A stretch of 64,000 bases of DNA, taken from assembly GCA_020438845.1 (NCBI GenBank), contig JAGQTV010000011.1, positions 1-64,000 of the forward strand. The letters are read 5' to 3'. The stretch comes from Mycobacterium sp. GTDB taxonomy: Bacteria > Actinomycetota > Actinomycetes > Mycobacteriales > Mycobacteriaceae. Position 1 is the first letter of the stretch; the number at the start of each line of letters is the position of its first letter. The notes beneath the pieces are model-generated. The model was not told the origin of the DNA. It ran no database searches and saw only the letters and a list, made by a program, of their open reading frames with translations. Below, in pieces: positions 43,762-53,677 of this stretch. A program made the translations under genes and the position numbers.

Positions 43762-46700
43762 TCACGACAGGTCCACCAGGGCCAGTTCGTCAACGGAAGA
43801 GTCGGTTTCGTCCTCAGCGAGTGCTTCTCTGGCCAATCGAAGCAGCGCCGCCGAGAACTCACCGGACAATGACTCTACGTCGCTATGTCCCAGACGGCGG
43901 CTGTCATACCACCAATCGGTGTGGAGTTCGCCGGAGAAGCGGTAGACCCGCAGTTCCAGGGCGTGACCGAGGCCGGGTGGCGCTTCGCGAACCGGCAGGG
44001 CCATGTCGGTGTCGAAACGCACCGGGGCCTGGTCGGATTGACCGTCGGGCAGATCGGGAATCGTCCCCATGTTCGAGAGGAAGATCTCGGCAGATCGCGC
44101 GCGGCCCAGCGGTTGCGCGGTCGGTGCGTACAGGTATCGGAGCAGGCCGTGCCCGATTCCGTAGTGCGGAACCGACTTCAGCGTGGCTGCGACTTCCTCG
44201 AGCAACTGCCGGCTGGTCATCTCCCCGCTGTCGGCACAGGTGAGAACGGCGGGATAGAGGGTGGTGAACCAGCCGACCGTACGGCGGACATCGACGTCGG
44301 GTCGGAGCACCGAGCGGCCCTGGCCGCCGAGGTCGACGATGACGCTGCCGCTGCCGACGGTGGCTGCGACAGCGCGTCCGAGTGCTGCCAGCAGCATGTC
44401 CTCCGCTGAGAGCCGCAGACGTCGCCGGGCGTCGTCAACCTCGGCCGTTTCCGCGGCGGTCAGCGCCGACGGCATCCGCTTCAGATCGTGGACGGAGGGT
44501 GGTTCCGGCGACTCCGGGCCGGCCATGTGCAAGGTTCCCCGGTTGGCCTGTTTCAGCCAGTAGTCGCGGCTTTCCAGCACCGCGGGATGCGTCGCCAAGG
44601 CGGCGCAGCGCTGCAACCACTCCCGCCACGAGGTGGTGACCGGTTCGAGCAGGATCTCCTGGCCGGCGGACCGTTGGCCGAAGGCGGTGAAGATGTCGGC
44701 GAGCAGGATGTCGCGGGAGAACTCGTCACCGGCGATGCCGTGCAGACTCAGAACCAGGTAGGCCGTACCACCCGGCGCCGGGCTGATGTAGGTCGCTGTC
44801 AAAGGCGAACTGAGCAGGTGACGCTCGCGCATCTGGTCGGCCAGAATGCTCCAGACCGCTGCCCGCTCATCGGGGGTCCCCGCTTGAATTCCGTCACCCA
44901 ACGACCGGGTGATCAAGCCGGTGTACTCCCCCGGTTCGTCGAACCGTTGATCCCAGACGTCGGCGTTCTCCACTACCCGCAGCCGCAGCGCGTCGTGCAG
45001 GCTCGTCACTGCGGTCAACACTGCCCGCACGTCTTCGGCGTCAAGGTCGGGCCGCAGTCGCAGTATCAGCGGAGTCCGCCAACTCCCCACATCGCGGAGA
45101 CCCCGTTCGAGGAAGTACGCGAGATTGGGCGGTATCGGCGGGTGGACGGCATCTGCCGGCGACTGGCGCGACAGGCCGCCCTCTGCGTACCGCTTGGTGA
45201 GCACCCTGGCCAGAGCTGCGACGGTTTGATTCTCGTAGAGGTCCTGTGGAGTGAGGTCCAGACCCTCTTTGCTGGCCGTCATGGCGACGCTGATCGCGAT
45301 CAATGAGTCGCCACCGACCTCGAAGAAATTGGTGTTGGGGTCGATGTCGGCGATGCCGAGGCATTGCGACCAGATGCGCTGCAGTGTCAGCTCCATCGAG
45401 GACCCACCACCTGCTGCCACGGGGGTTGCGGCGGCGACCGTAGCAGACCCAACGGCCGACCCGGTGGCCCATCGGACAGATGGGTTGTAATCGATCCAAT
45501 GCCGTTGCCGCGCAAAGGGATAGCCGGGAAGTGTCACCAAATTCGGACTGTCCCCCAGCAACGGCGCCCAGTCGACGTCGACGTCGGCCGACCACAGTTG
45601 GCCTAGGGCAAGCAGGAAGGTGTCATGGTCGCTTCGGTTCTGGGCCTGGTGCCGCATCAAGCGGACGGCCCGGTGATTGGCGGACCAGTTCGGGTGGCGC
45701 ATCGCTGAGGCCGTCAGCGTTCCGCCCGGGCCCACCTCGAGGAAGACCCGATCCGGGTCGGCCAGAAGGACGCCGAGCTCGTCGGAGAACCGGACGGTGG
45801 CGCGGATCTGGTTGGCCCACGTTGCCGGGTTGGTCGCCTCGGCGGCCGTCATCTGAGTCCCGGTGACGTTCGACAACAGCGGTATCCGCGGCTCCCGAAG
45901 ATCCAACCGCGACAGGAAGGCGGTGAATTCGCCGATGACGGGGTTCATCAGCCGGGAATGGAAGGCGTGCGAGGTGCGTACCCGACGGGCGGTGATGCCC
46001 TTCTCGGCAAGCACAGCCTGGAAATCGCGGATGGCCTCTTCCGTCCCGGCGACCACGCAGCTGCCCGGGTCATTGACGGCAGCGAGGTCGACTTCGGGAG
46101 TGAGGTGTTCGACGATGGCATCGGGGCCCAGCGCCACCGCCACCATCACACCACGTGCGGAGGCGTGCATCAGCCGCGCCCGCATCGACACCACCTTCAC
46201 CGCCGTGGGGAGGTCGAACACCCCCGCCAGAGTCGCTGCGGCGTATTCGCCGATGCTGTGACCGGCCAATGCGGCGGGGCGGATTCCGTAGGACTCGGCC
46301 AGTTTGGCCAGCGCGTATTCGACTGCGAACAAGGCGGGCTGGGCCCGATCGGTGCGTTCCAGATTGCGTGCGACGCCGTCGAAAACCTCGGCGCGCAGGT
46401 CGAAACCCATCTCCTCGCCGAACGCCGCTGCGCAGGCATCGAAGTGTTCACGGAACACCGGTTCGCACTCGTACAGGCCGCGGGCCATGCCGACATGCTG
46501 GGCCCCCTGGCCGGGGAAGAGGAACACCACGCGATCGGCTTCCCCCGCTGAGGACCCTCGACGGCGCTCCGGGGCTTCGGTGACGATCAGATTGTCGTGT
46601 TCGGGCAGGCTCAGTACCGCCGCCGCGTTGTCTTGGTCGCTGACGACGGCGGCCAACCGGAAGTGCTCCCGTCTTCGCCGGATCAGGGTGTGGGCGGCGT

Positions 46701-48150
46701 CGCGCAGGCTCACCTCGTCGACGTCGGCGAGTTCGGTCGCGAGGGCGGCCCGGGCGGTCTGCAGGGCCTCGGCGGTGCGCGCCGAGAGCAGCAGCACCTG
46801 CGGCCCGGGGCGGTCTACCGCCCGGGACAGCGAGGGGGCTTCCTCGAGCACAAGGTGGGCGTTGGTGCCGCCGACGCCGAAGGAACTGACACCGGCGCGG
46901 CGCGGACCGTCGGATTCCCACGGACCGTCCTTGCTGCGGACGACGAACGGTCCCCGATCGATGTGCAATTCCGGATTCGGGCTGGTGTAGTGCAGCGTCG
47001 CCGGGATTGCGCGGTGCTTCAGGCACAGGATCGTCTTGATCAGTCCGGCCATCCCGGCCGCGGTCTCGAGGTGGCCGATGTTCGACTTGACCGATCCGAC
47101 GTAGCACGGGCCGCCGCGTTCGTCCTCGGCGAGTTCGAATGCCTGTCGAAGACCTTCGATCTCGATCGGATCGCCCAGCGGTGTGCCGGTCCCGTGCGTC
47201 TCGACGTAAGTGATGGACGATGCATCGACCTCGGCCACGGCGTGTGCCTCGGCGATGACCTCGGCCTGGCCGGCGGCGTTGGGTGCCGCGTAGTTCATCT
47301 TTGTCGCGCCGTCGTTGTTCAGGGCCGAGCCTCTGATCACGGCATGGATCCGGTCGCCGTCGTCGATGGCGTCCTGCAGCGGCTTGAGGACGACGACGCC
47401 CACCCCACTGCCGAAAATGGTTCCGTCCGAACGGATGTCGAACGGGCGGCAGTGCCCGGTCGGTGAAACCATGGAACCCGGTTCATACCAGTAGCCGACC
47501 CGGTGTGGCACCCGCAGCGACGAGCCGCCGGCCAGTGCCATCTCGCACTCGCCGTTAAGGATGCTCTGGCAGGCCAGGTGCACGGCGACCAGTGATGATG
47601 AGCAGGCCGTCTGGACCGACAGCGCCGGCCCGCGCAGGTTGAACTGGTGGGCGACCCGGGTCGCCAGGTGGTCTTTGTCGGTCTGCAAAGACAGGTTCAC
47701 CATGTCGAAGCTGGCGCCCTGGCCGATCACCATGTGCGGGTCGTAGTGCGACATGATGTTGTGCAGCAGGTATCCGCTGGAGGAACTGGTCCCGAAGACT
47801 CCCACGCTCTTGTCGTTCTCGGCGGGGTCGAAACCGGCGTCCTCCATCGCATGCCAGGCCGTCTGCAGGAAGAGTCGGTGCTGGGGATCCAGCATCCGGG
47901 CGGCGTTGGGCGTGAACCCGAAGAAGTCGGCGTCGAATTCCTCCAGTCCGGGCAGCAGCGCGGCGCGCCGGACGTAAGAGCGGTGGGCCAGTGCCTTTTC
48001 GCCGACCCCGGCGCCGATGAGGTCCTCGTCGGACAGGTCGACAATCGACTCCACGCCGCCACGCAGGTTTCGCCAGAACTCCAGGACGGATCTCGCGCCG
48101 GGAAACCGCCCGGCCATGCCAATGACGGCAATCGCGTTGCTGCTGGTCAC
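43762..48150 (-). CDS. ppsE: Polyketide synthase PpsE: KS-AT-ACP with C-terminal condensation-like domain
   Basis: A 1462-residue type I module (1488 in M. tuberculosis) that closes the phthiocerol chain. The ketosynthase is residues 5-430 (C183 in TACSSS, EcHGTG-type THGTG, SNIGHLE). The acyltransferase is about 535-850 (S632 in GHSIG, with HAFH, the malonyl-type motif). The ACP has S949 in GGDSLIA. From about residue 1000 to the end lies a condensation-like domain, as in PpsE, with a degenerate active-site motif (LHGIAGDE in place of HHxxxDG). There is no reductive domain, so the last unit stays a keto group. Nearly every stretch matches the M. tuberculosis protein. It starts 10 bases after the ppsD stop. 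Confidence 0.95.
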   Translation of the reverse strand: MTSSNAIAVIGMAGRFPGARSVLEFWRNLRGGVESIVDLSDEDLIGAGVGEKALAHRSYVRRAALLPGLEEFDADFFGFTPNAARMLDPQHRLFLQTAWHAMEDAGFDPAENDKSVGVFGTSSSSGYLLHNIMSHYDPHMVIGQGASFDMVNLSLQTDKDHLATRVAHQFNLRGPALSVQTACSSSLVAVHLACQSILNGECEMALAGGSSLRVPHRVGYWYEPGSMVSPTGHCRPFDIRSDGTIFGSGVGVVVLKPLQDAIDDGDRIHAVIRGSALNNDGATKMNYAAPNAAGQAEVIAEAHAVAEVDASSITYVETHGTGTPLGDPIEIEGLRQAFELAEDERGGPCYVGSVKSNIGHLETAAGMAGLIKTILCLKHRAIPATLHYTSPNPELHIDRGPFVVRSKDGPWESDGPRRAGVSSFGVGGTNAHLVLEEAPSLSRAVDRPGPQVLLLSARTAEALQTARAALATELADVDEVSLRDAAHTLIRRRREHFRLAAVVSDQDNAAAVLSLPEHDNLIVTEAPERRRGSSAGEADRVVFLFPGQGAQHVGMARGLYECEPVFREHFDACAAAFGEEMGFDLRAEVFDGVARNLERTDRAQPALFAVEYALAKLAESYGIRPAALAGHSIGEYAAATLAGVFDLPTAVKVVSMRARLMHASARGVMVAVALGPDAIVEHLTPEVDLAAVNDPGSCVVAGTEEAIRDFQAVLAEKGITARRVRTSHAFHSRLMNPVIGEFTAFLSRLDLREPRIPLLSNVTGTQMTAAEATNPATWANQIRATVRFSDELGVLLADPDRVFLEVGPGGTLTASAMRHPNWSANHRAVRLMRHQAQNRSDHDTFLLALGQLWSADVDVDWAPLLGDSPNLVTLPGYPFARQRHWIDYNPSVRWATGSAVGSATVAAATPVAAGGGSSMELTLQRIWSQCLGIADIDPNTNFFEVGGDSLIAISVAMTASKEGLDLTPQDLYENQTVAALARVLTKRYAEGGLSRQSPADAVHPPIPPNLAYFLERGLRDVGSWRTPLILRLRPDLDAEDVRAVLTAVTSLHDALRLRVVENADVWDQRFDEPGEYTGLITRSLGDGIQAGTPDERAAVWSILADQMRERHLLSSPLTATYISPAPGGTAYLVLSLHGIAGDEFSRDILLADIFTAFGQRSAGQEILLEPVTTSWREWLQRCAALATHPAVLESRDYWLKQANRGTLHMAGPESPEPPSVHDLKRMPSALTAAETAEVDDARRRLRLSAEDMLLAALGRAVAATVGSGSVIVDLGGQGRSVLRPDVDVRRTVGWFTTLYPAVLTCADSGEMTSRQLLEEVAATLKSVPHYGIGHGLLRYLYAPTAQPLGRARSAEIFLSNMGTIPDLPDGQSDQAPVRFDTDMALPVREAPPGLGHALELRVYRFSGELHTDWWYDSRRLGHSDVESLSGEFSAALLRLAREALAEDETDSSVDELALVDLS

Positions 48151-48160
48151 AGACTTCTTT

Positions 48161-51100
48161 TCACCTCTCGCGCCGCACCTTCCGCCGATCGGCAGCGCGC
48201 TGTCGGGCCGCGGCGCGTTGTTGCGCCCGCTCCCCCACCGCGCTGGGCCGTTCCTCCCTATTCTCGGCCAGGCCGAGTTGGCGGATGATGTCGACTGCCA
48301 GATCGGTCATGCTGGCTCCCTGCAGGATCAACGCCACCGGGGGCTCCACGCCGAAATCTGCTCTGACCGTGTTCCGCATGCGCACCGCCATCAACGAATC
48401 CATGCCCAGACTCGTCAGAGGTGCGCCGATATCGAGGGCGTTCTCGTCGGCGAAGCCCATCACTGCGGAAATCCGTCGGCGCAGACGGGCTGTGACGACG
48501 CGCTCCACCTCGGCGGCGTCGAGCTCGGCCAGTGCCTCGCGCCCACCCCAGTCGTCCTCGATGTCGAGCAGGTCCAGTTCCGCGCCGAGGTTATGGAAGT
48601 AGCTGAGCTGGCGGATCTCCGGAAAGGTCTCCAGCGCGCGGTCCAGGCGTAACCTCGCCACGCCGACCTTGGTGAAGTCGCCGGCCAGCACGCCGTCCAG
48701 GGCTTCGATGCCCTCGGCGGGCGACATCGGATCGAGCACGCTGAATGACAGCGACCGGGCCAGGCCCACGTCGGCCCACTGACCCCAGTGGATCGCGACG
48801 GCCGGCAGACCCGCAGACCTGCGCCACTCGACGAATGCATCGAGCCAGGAGTTGGCGCAGCCGTAGGACAGCTGACCCGGCGAGCCCAGCAGCGAGACTA
48901 TCGAGGAGAAGCCGACCCACCAGTCCAAGACCCGGTCGGTGGTGGCCTCGTGGAGGCGCACGGCACCCACCGCCTTCGGTGCCCAGATCCTGCCCAGGCT
49001 GTCCTCGGTGAGGCCGGCGACCAACTCGTCATCCAGCACCGCCGCGGCGTGGATGACGCCGCGCAGTGGCCGGCCGGTTTGTTCGGCGGCGGCAACAAGC
49101 CGTTCGGCCACGCCCGGTTGGGCAATGTCGCCGAGTTCGACGACGACTTCTGTGGCGGCAGCCAATTCGTCGAGCGCACCCTGGGTTTCCTCGGACGGCG
49201 CGGACCGGCCGTTGAGAACGATGCGTCCGGCACCCCGGTCGGCGAGCCAGCGCGCGACCGCCAAGCCGATGCCACCCAGGCCGCCGGTGACGATATAGGC
49301 GCCGTCGGCGCGCACCACGGTGTCGTCCTTGCGCCCTGTCGGCAGCGGAACTCGGGAAAGGCGTTCGGCGTACCGGACGTCGTCCCGCCAGGCCACGATG
49401 TCGTCGCCAGCCCTATCGCTGCCCGGCGCCCCGAGTTCGGTCTTCAGCGTCGACACCGGGTCGCTCGCGCCGCCCAGATCGACCAGCGTCGCCCGCAGAC
49501 CCGGGTGCTCGTAGGCCAGGACCCGCACCAGGCTTCGGAGGCTGCCGATGCTCGGGTTGCCCGCCTCCGGTCCCACCACCAGTCCGCCGCGGCTGACCAG
49601 CCACAGTCGCGGAGGTGAGCCATGCCAGCCGCCGGTCACCGTCCGCACCGCCGCCGTGAGCGCCCAGACCCGGTCCCGGGCATAGGACAGCGCGGCCTTG
49701 GCGTCCTCGCCGGACCGCCCGCCGATCGACGGTCCCTGACCGACGAAGACGATGATGCCGGCTGGCGGAAGGTCAGGGTCGGCGGCAGCCTCGGCGAACG
49801 CTGTCTGGACCGCCGTCTCGTCGTTGAGATCGCCCACCAGCACCCGGCGGTTCGGCGCGGCGAGGTCAGCACTGAATGCGCGAGTTACCGCTTCGGTGTC
49901 CGGTCCGTCGGTGAGCACCAGCCAACTGCCGGTCGGCGGAGTCCCCGCCTCGGCCGGCGCTTCCTCCCACACGACGCCGAACAGCTTCTGCGACAACGGC
50001 AGTGGCACTGTCCGCCGCTGCACACGCCGAAGGTAGACACCGTCGACCTCGGCGGTCGGCATTCCGGCCTCGTCCATCAGGGTGACCCGGCCCACCGCGT
50101 CGCCGCCCTCTTCGACGACGCTGACGAGTTCGGCTCGGCACCGGGCCCGCCGGCCGACTTCACCGAATACCCGGATTGACTCCATCGCCACCGGCAGATA
50201 GGTGACATCGCTTGCACCGGAGAGGATCTTGGGAGGCATCGCTGCTGCCAGGCTCTGCAGGGCCGCGTCGAGCATCACCGGGTGAAGCACGATCCCGCGG
50301 TGCGCTGTGGCCTCCTCGGGAAGCACGATCTCGGTCTCGGTCCAGCCCCCAGGGGTCCGGACGATCCGGGTCAGCGCGGCGAAGGCATGCCCGTGATGGG
50401 CCCCGGTGCGGCGCAGGCCGGTGTAGAAGTCGTTGGGAGACAGCATTGTTCCGTCGACAGCTGCCGGCTGCGGTTCCCGATCCGGAGCACTGTCCGAGAC
50501 AGCTCTCACCCGGGCGACCGCATGCCGATTCCAGCCCCCGGCAGCTGATCGGGAGTAGATCTCCACCCGGCCGGTGCCGTCCCCGTTGTCGGACAGCTGC
50601 GTAGTCAGTCGGGTCTGGCCGTCCAGGGTCAGCATCTGCTCGACCTCGAGGCGGTCGACCTCGACGCTGCGGGCCGGCAGTTCCAGAGCCTCGCATCCGG
50701 CTGCCAGGGCGATCTCAGCGAATCCCGCACCCGGCATCACCGGCAGCCCGTAGACCTTGTGATCGGCAAGCCACGGATGGGCCTCGGTTCCGACATCGGA
50801 CTGCCAGGCGTGGCCACCGCCGACAGGCAGTTCGACGTGCATGCCGAGCAAGGGATGCGATCCGGTGAACTCGCGCCGATTCGATCCGCTGGGCATCCAG
50901 TAGTCGGTATGCAGCCACGGGGTCGGCGGTAGGTCTACGAGCTGGACCCGGCCGGCATCGACGTCAGCGGTTGTGGTCGTCCTTGCTCGGACGTCGGCCG
51001 GTGGCCGGATGGTGGCCAGTTGACTGTGGAACGTCAGCGTCTCAGGGTCGTCCCGGTTGACTGTTCCGAGCACCCGGACCGGCCTGGCGGGGGTGGCCGA

Positions 51101-53677
51101 TTCCAGTGTCTCGGTGATGGCCCGCAGCAGCACCGGGTGCGGGCTGATCTCGACGAAGTTGCTGTACTCGGTCCCGGCGCTGTGTACGGCATGGCTGAAC
51201 CGCACCGGGTTGCGCAGATTCTCCACCCAGTAGTCGGCGCCGAAAAGCGTTGCAGCGCCGGTATACTCGGTCGTACTGATCACTGGGATAGTCGGACCGG
51301 CTGGATTCAGACCGGCCAGCGCGCTGCGCAGTTCGGACAGTATCGGGTCGATCGTGGGGTGATGGGATGCGACGTCGACCTGGATGCGCCGGGCGAGCAG
51401 CCCCTGGGCGTCGACCTGGGCGACCAGGGTGTCCACCTGCTCGGGCGGTCCGGCGATCACGGTCTGGCGCGGGGCGGCGTACACCGCGATGGTGATGTCC
51501 GGGTGGTCGGCGATCAGCCGTTCGGTGGCGTGGGCGTCGAGTTCCAGCAGCGCCATCGCGCCCTGCCCGGACAACCTCGCCATCAACCGTGACCTGGTGG
51601 CGATGATGTCGAGGCCCTCGGCGGGGGTGAGCGCTCCGGCCACCACTGCAGCGGTGACCTCACCCATCGAATGCCCGATGACGGCGTCGGGTTCCATACC
51701 GTGGGAGCGCCACAGCCGCGTGAGCGCCAATTGCATAGCCACCAGGACCGGCTGGATCCGGTCGATTCCGACCACGGTCTCGCCCGACTCGAGCACACCA
51801 CGCAGCGAGAACCCGACCTTCTCCATGAAGACCGGCTCGAGTTCGTCGACCGCCTTGGCGAACGCCGGTTCCTCGGCCAGCAGTTCTCGACCCATCCCTG
51901 GCCACTGCGAACCTTGGCCGGAATACAGGAAGACCGTGCCGCCGCCGGGCGAGACACCGTGGGAGGCCACCACCCCCGGTGCGGGCTGACCTGAAGCGAG
52001 TGCGCGCAGACCGGCGGCCGCCTCGGCGTGGGTGCGGGCGCAGACCGTGGCGATGTTGGCGAACCGACTGCGGTGGTTGAGGGTGTAGCCGACGTCGTGG
52101 ATCGACACCTCTGCGCCGCCGGCCTCGATCCATTCGGCAAGCGTCGCGGCGGTGGCCGCGATCCGCGGGGCGGTCTTGCCGGAGACAACCAGTGTGGTCA
52201 GGTCCGGGCTGTCGAATGCCGCCGCTACCGGGTCGGGACCCTGTTCGAGTACGACGTGGGCGTTGGTGCCGCCCATGCCGAACGAGGACACCGCCGCTCG
52301 CCGCGGCCCTGCGGTGTTCGGCCACGGGACTGCTTGGCCGGGAATGAAGAACCGGGTGGCCGACGGGTCAATGGCCGGATTCCACTGCTCGAAGTTGAGG
52401 TTCGGCGGAATGCTGGCGTGCCGCAGGGCCAGCACCGCCTTGATGAGTCCGGCGATGCCGGCGGCCGCCTCGAGATGACCGAAGTTGGTCTTGACGGCCC
52501 CGAGTGCGCACGGGGCGTCGCCCTTTCCGTACACCGCGGCCAGAGCATCGAACTCGATCGGGTCGCCGAGTGCCGTTCCGGTTCCGTGGGTTTCGATGAA
52601 GTCCACCGATCCGGCGGTCACGTCGGCGGCGCGCAGTGCGCGGACCAGGACGTCGCGCTGCGACGGTGCGTTAGGCGCGGTGAGACCGTTGGACCGGCCG
52701 TCCTGGTTGACTGCCGATCCACGGATCACCGCCAGCACCCGGTCCCGGTCGCGGACCGCATCGGTGAGGCGCTTGAGCACCACGATCCCGGCGCCCTCGC
52801 CGCGGACGAATCCATCGGCTCGCGAGTCGAAGGCGTGGCATTTGCCGTGCGGTGAGAGCATGCCCCACTTCGCAAGTGCGAGTTGAGTTTCCGGCCGCAG
52901 GTTCAGGCTGACGCCACCAGCCAATGCCAGGTCGCTCTCCCGCATGCGCAGGCTTTGGCAGGCGAGGTGAACAGAGACCAGCGACGACGAGCACGCGGTG
53001 TCCACCGCGACGGCCGGTCCGCGCAAACCCAACAGATAGGCGATCCGGCCGACGGTGACGCTGTGGGCATTCCCGGTCGCCGAGTAGGCGTCGATGGAGT
53101 CGGGATTCTCCGCGGCAGCGCTCTGGTACTCGGTGTAGTAAACCCCCAACATCACCGCCGTACGGGTCTCGCCGAGTTGGTCCGGTGCCAGTCCCGCGTT
53201 CTCCAAGGCCTCCCACGCCACCTCCAATGCGACCCGTTGCTGCGGATCCATGGCGACGGCCTCGCGAGGCGAGATACCGAAGAAGTCGGCATCGAACCCG
53301 GCGACGTCGGACAGGTAGGCGCCCCACTTGGTGGGCATGCGTCCCGGAGCCATCGGATCGGGGTCGTAGAACGCCTCGGCGTCCCATCGTTCCGGTGGCA
53401 CCACAGTGACCGCTTCGGTACCGCTTTTCAGGAGATCCCAATAAGCCTGTGGTCCGCTGACTCCACCGGGAAAGCGGCATCCGACTCCCACTACGGCGAT
53501 CGGTTCGGCTCCGGCGATCCGAGAGGCCTTCTCGAACTGTTCGCTCAGCGCCGAGCGCTGCTCGGCTGTCATTGCCGAGATCCGGTCGGCCGTCGTTCTT
53601 ACGGGCCCCGCCTTTGTTGGCCCCCCTTTTATGGGCCCCGTTCCCATCGGCGCCGTTTCTACGTGCGGCCTGCTCAT
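48161..53677 (-). CDS. ppsD: Polyketide synthase PpsD: KS-AT-DH-KR-ACP
   Basis: An 1838-residue module (1827 in M. tuberculosis PpsD). The ketosynthase has C229 (TACSSS); the acyltransferase S670 (GHSMG) with VASH; the dehydratase H973 in HKVYGLPVMP and LDAALQ; the ketoreductase TGGLGGIG and Y1605 in YGCANSWLD; the ACP S1761 in GMDSLMA. The basic C-terminal tail (RAQQRAAARQ) resembles PpsD. There is no enoyl reductase; in M. tuberculosis the trans-acting Rv2953 reduces the PpsD product, and no homologue is in this window. The start is the ATG at 53677, which overlaps the ppsB stop (ATGA); the longer frame to 53872 lies within ppsB. In the family this module takes methylmalonyl-CoA. Confidence 0.94.
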   Translation of the reverse strand: MSRPHVETAPMGTGPIKGGPTKAGPVRTTADRISAMTAEQRSALSEQFEKASRIAGAEPIAVVGVGCRFPGGVSGPQAYWDLLKSGTEAVTVVPPERWDAEAFYDPDPMAPGRMPTKWGAYLSDVAGFDADFFGISPREAVAMDPQQRVALEVAWEALENAGLAPDQLGETRTAVMLGVYYTEYQSAAAENPDSIDAYSATGNAHSVTVGRIAYLLGLRGPAVAVDTACSSSLVSVHLACQSLRMRESDLALAGGVSLNLRPETQLALAKWGMLSPHGKCHAFDSRADGFVRGEGAGIVVLKRLTDAVRDRDRVLAVIRGSAVNQDGRSNGLTAPNAPSQRDVLVRALRAADVTAGSVDFIETHGTGTALGDPIEFDALAAVYGKGDAPCALGAVKTNFGHLEAAAGIAGLIKAVLALRHASIPPNLNFEQWNPAIDPSATRFFIPGQAVPWPNTAGPRRAAVSSFGMGGTNAHVVLEQGPDPVAAAFDSPDLTTLVVSGKTAPRIAATAATLAEWIEAGGAEVSIHDVGYTLNHRSRFANIATVCARTHAEAAAGLRALASGQPAPGVVASHGVSPGGGTVFLYSGQGSQWPGMGRELLAEEPAFAKAVDELEPVFMEKVGFSLRGVLESGETVVGIDRIQPVLVAMQLALTRLWRSHGMEPDAVIGHSMGEVTAAVVAGALTPAEGLDIIATRSRLMARLSGQGAMALLELDAHATERLIADHPDITIAVYAAPRQTVIAGPPEQVDTLVAQVDAQGLLARRIQVDVASHHPTIDPILSELRSALAGLNPAGPTIPVISTTEYTGAATLFGADYWVENLRNPVRFSHAVHSAGTEYSNFVEISPHPVLLRAITETLESATPARPVRVLGTVNRDDPETLTFHSQLATIRPPADVRARTTTTADVDAGRVQLVDLPPTPWLHTDYWMPSGSNRREFTGSHPLLGMHVELPVGGGHAWQSDVGTEAHPWLADHKVYGLPVMPGAGFAEIALAAGCEALELPARSVEVDRLEVEQMLTLDGQTRLTTQLSDNGDGTGRVEIYSRSAAGGWNRHAVARVRAVSDSAPDREPQPAAVDGTMLSPNDFYTGLRRTGAHHGHAFAALTRIVRTPGGWTETEIVLPEEATAHRGIVLHPVMLDAALQSLAAAMPPKILSGASDVTYLPVAMESIRVFGEVGRRARCRAELVSVVEEGGDAVGRVTLMDEAGMPTAEVDGVYLRRVQRRTVPLPLSQKLFGVVWEEAPAEAGTPPTGSWLVLTDGPDTEAVTRAFSADLAAPNRRVLVGDLNDETAVQTAFAEAAADPDLPPAGIIVFVGQGPSIGGRSGEDAKAALSYARDRVWALTAAVRTVTGGWHGSPPRLWLVSRGGLVVGPEAGNPSIGSLRSLVRVLAYEHPGLRATLVDLGGASDPVSTLKTELGAPGSDRAGDDIVAWRDDVRYAERLSRVPLPTGRKDDTVVRADGAYIVTGGLGGIGLAVARWLADRGAGRIVLNGRSAPSEETQGALDELAAATEVVVELGDIAQPGVAERLVAAAEQTGRPLRGVIHAAAVLDDELVAGLTEDSLGRIWAPKAVGAVRLHEATTDRVLDWWVGFSSIVSLLGSPGQLSYGCANSWLDAFVEWRRSAGLPAVAIHWGQWADVGLARSLSFSVLDPMSPAEGIEALDGVLAGDFTKVGVARLRLDRALETFPEIRQLSYFHNLGAELDLLDIEDDWGGREALAELDAAEVERVVTARLRRRISAVMGFADENALDIGAPLTSLGMDSLMAVRMRNTVRADFGVEPPVALILQGASMTDLAVDIIRQLGLAENREERPSAVGERAQQRAAARQRAADRRKVRRER

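Noticed and set aside
43712..43765. GTG at 43765 as the drrA start
   Set aside because: It overlaps the ppsE stop as elsewhere in the operon, but the ATG at 43711 has a much stronger ribosome site and gives the family's length, so the GTG is noted as the alternative only.
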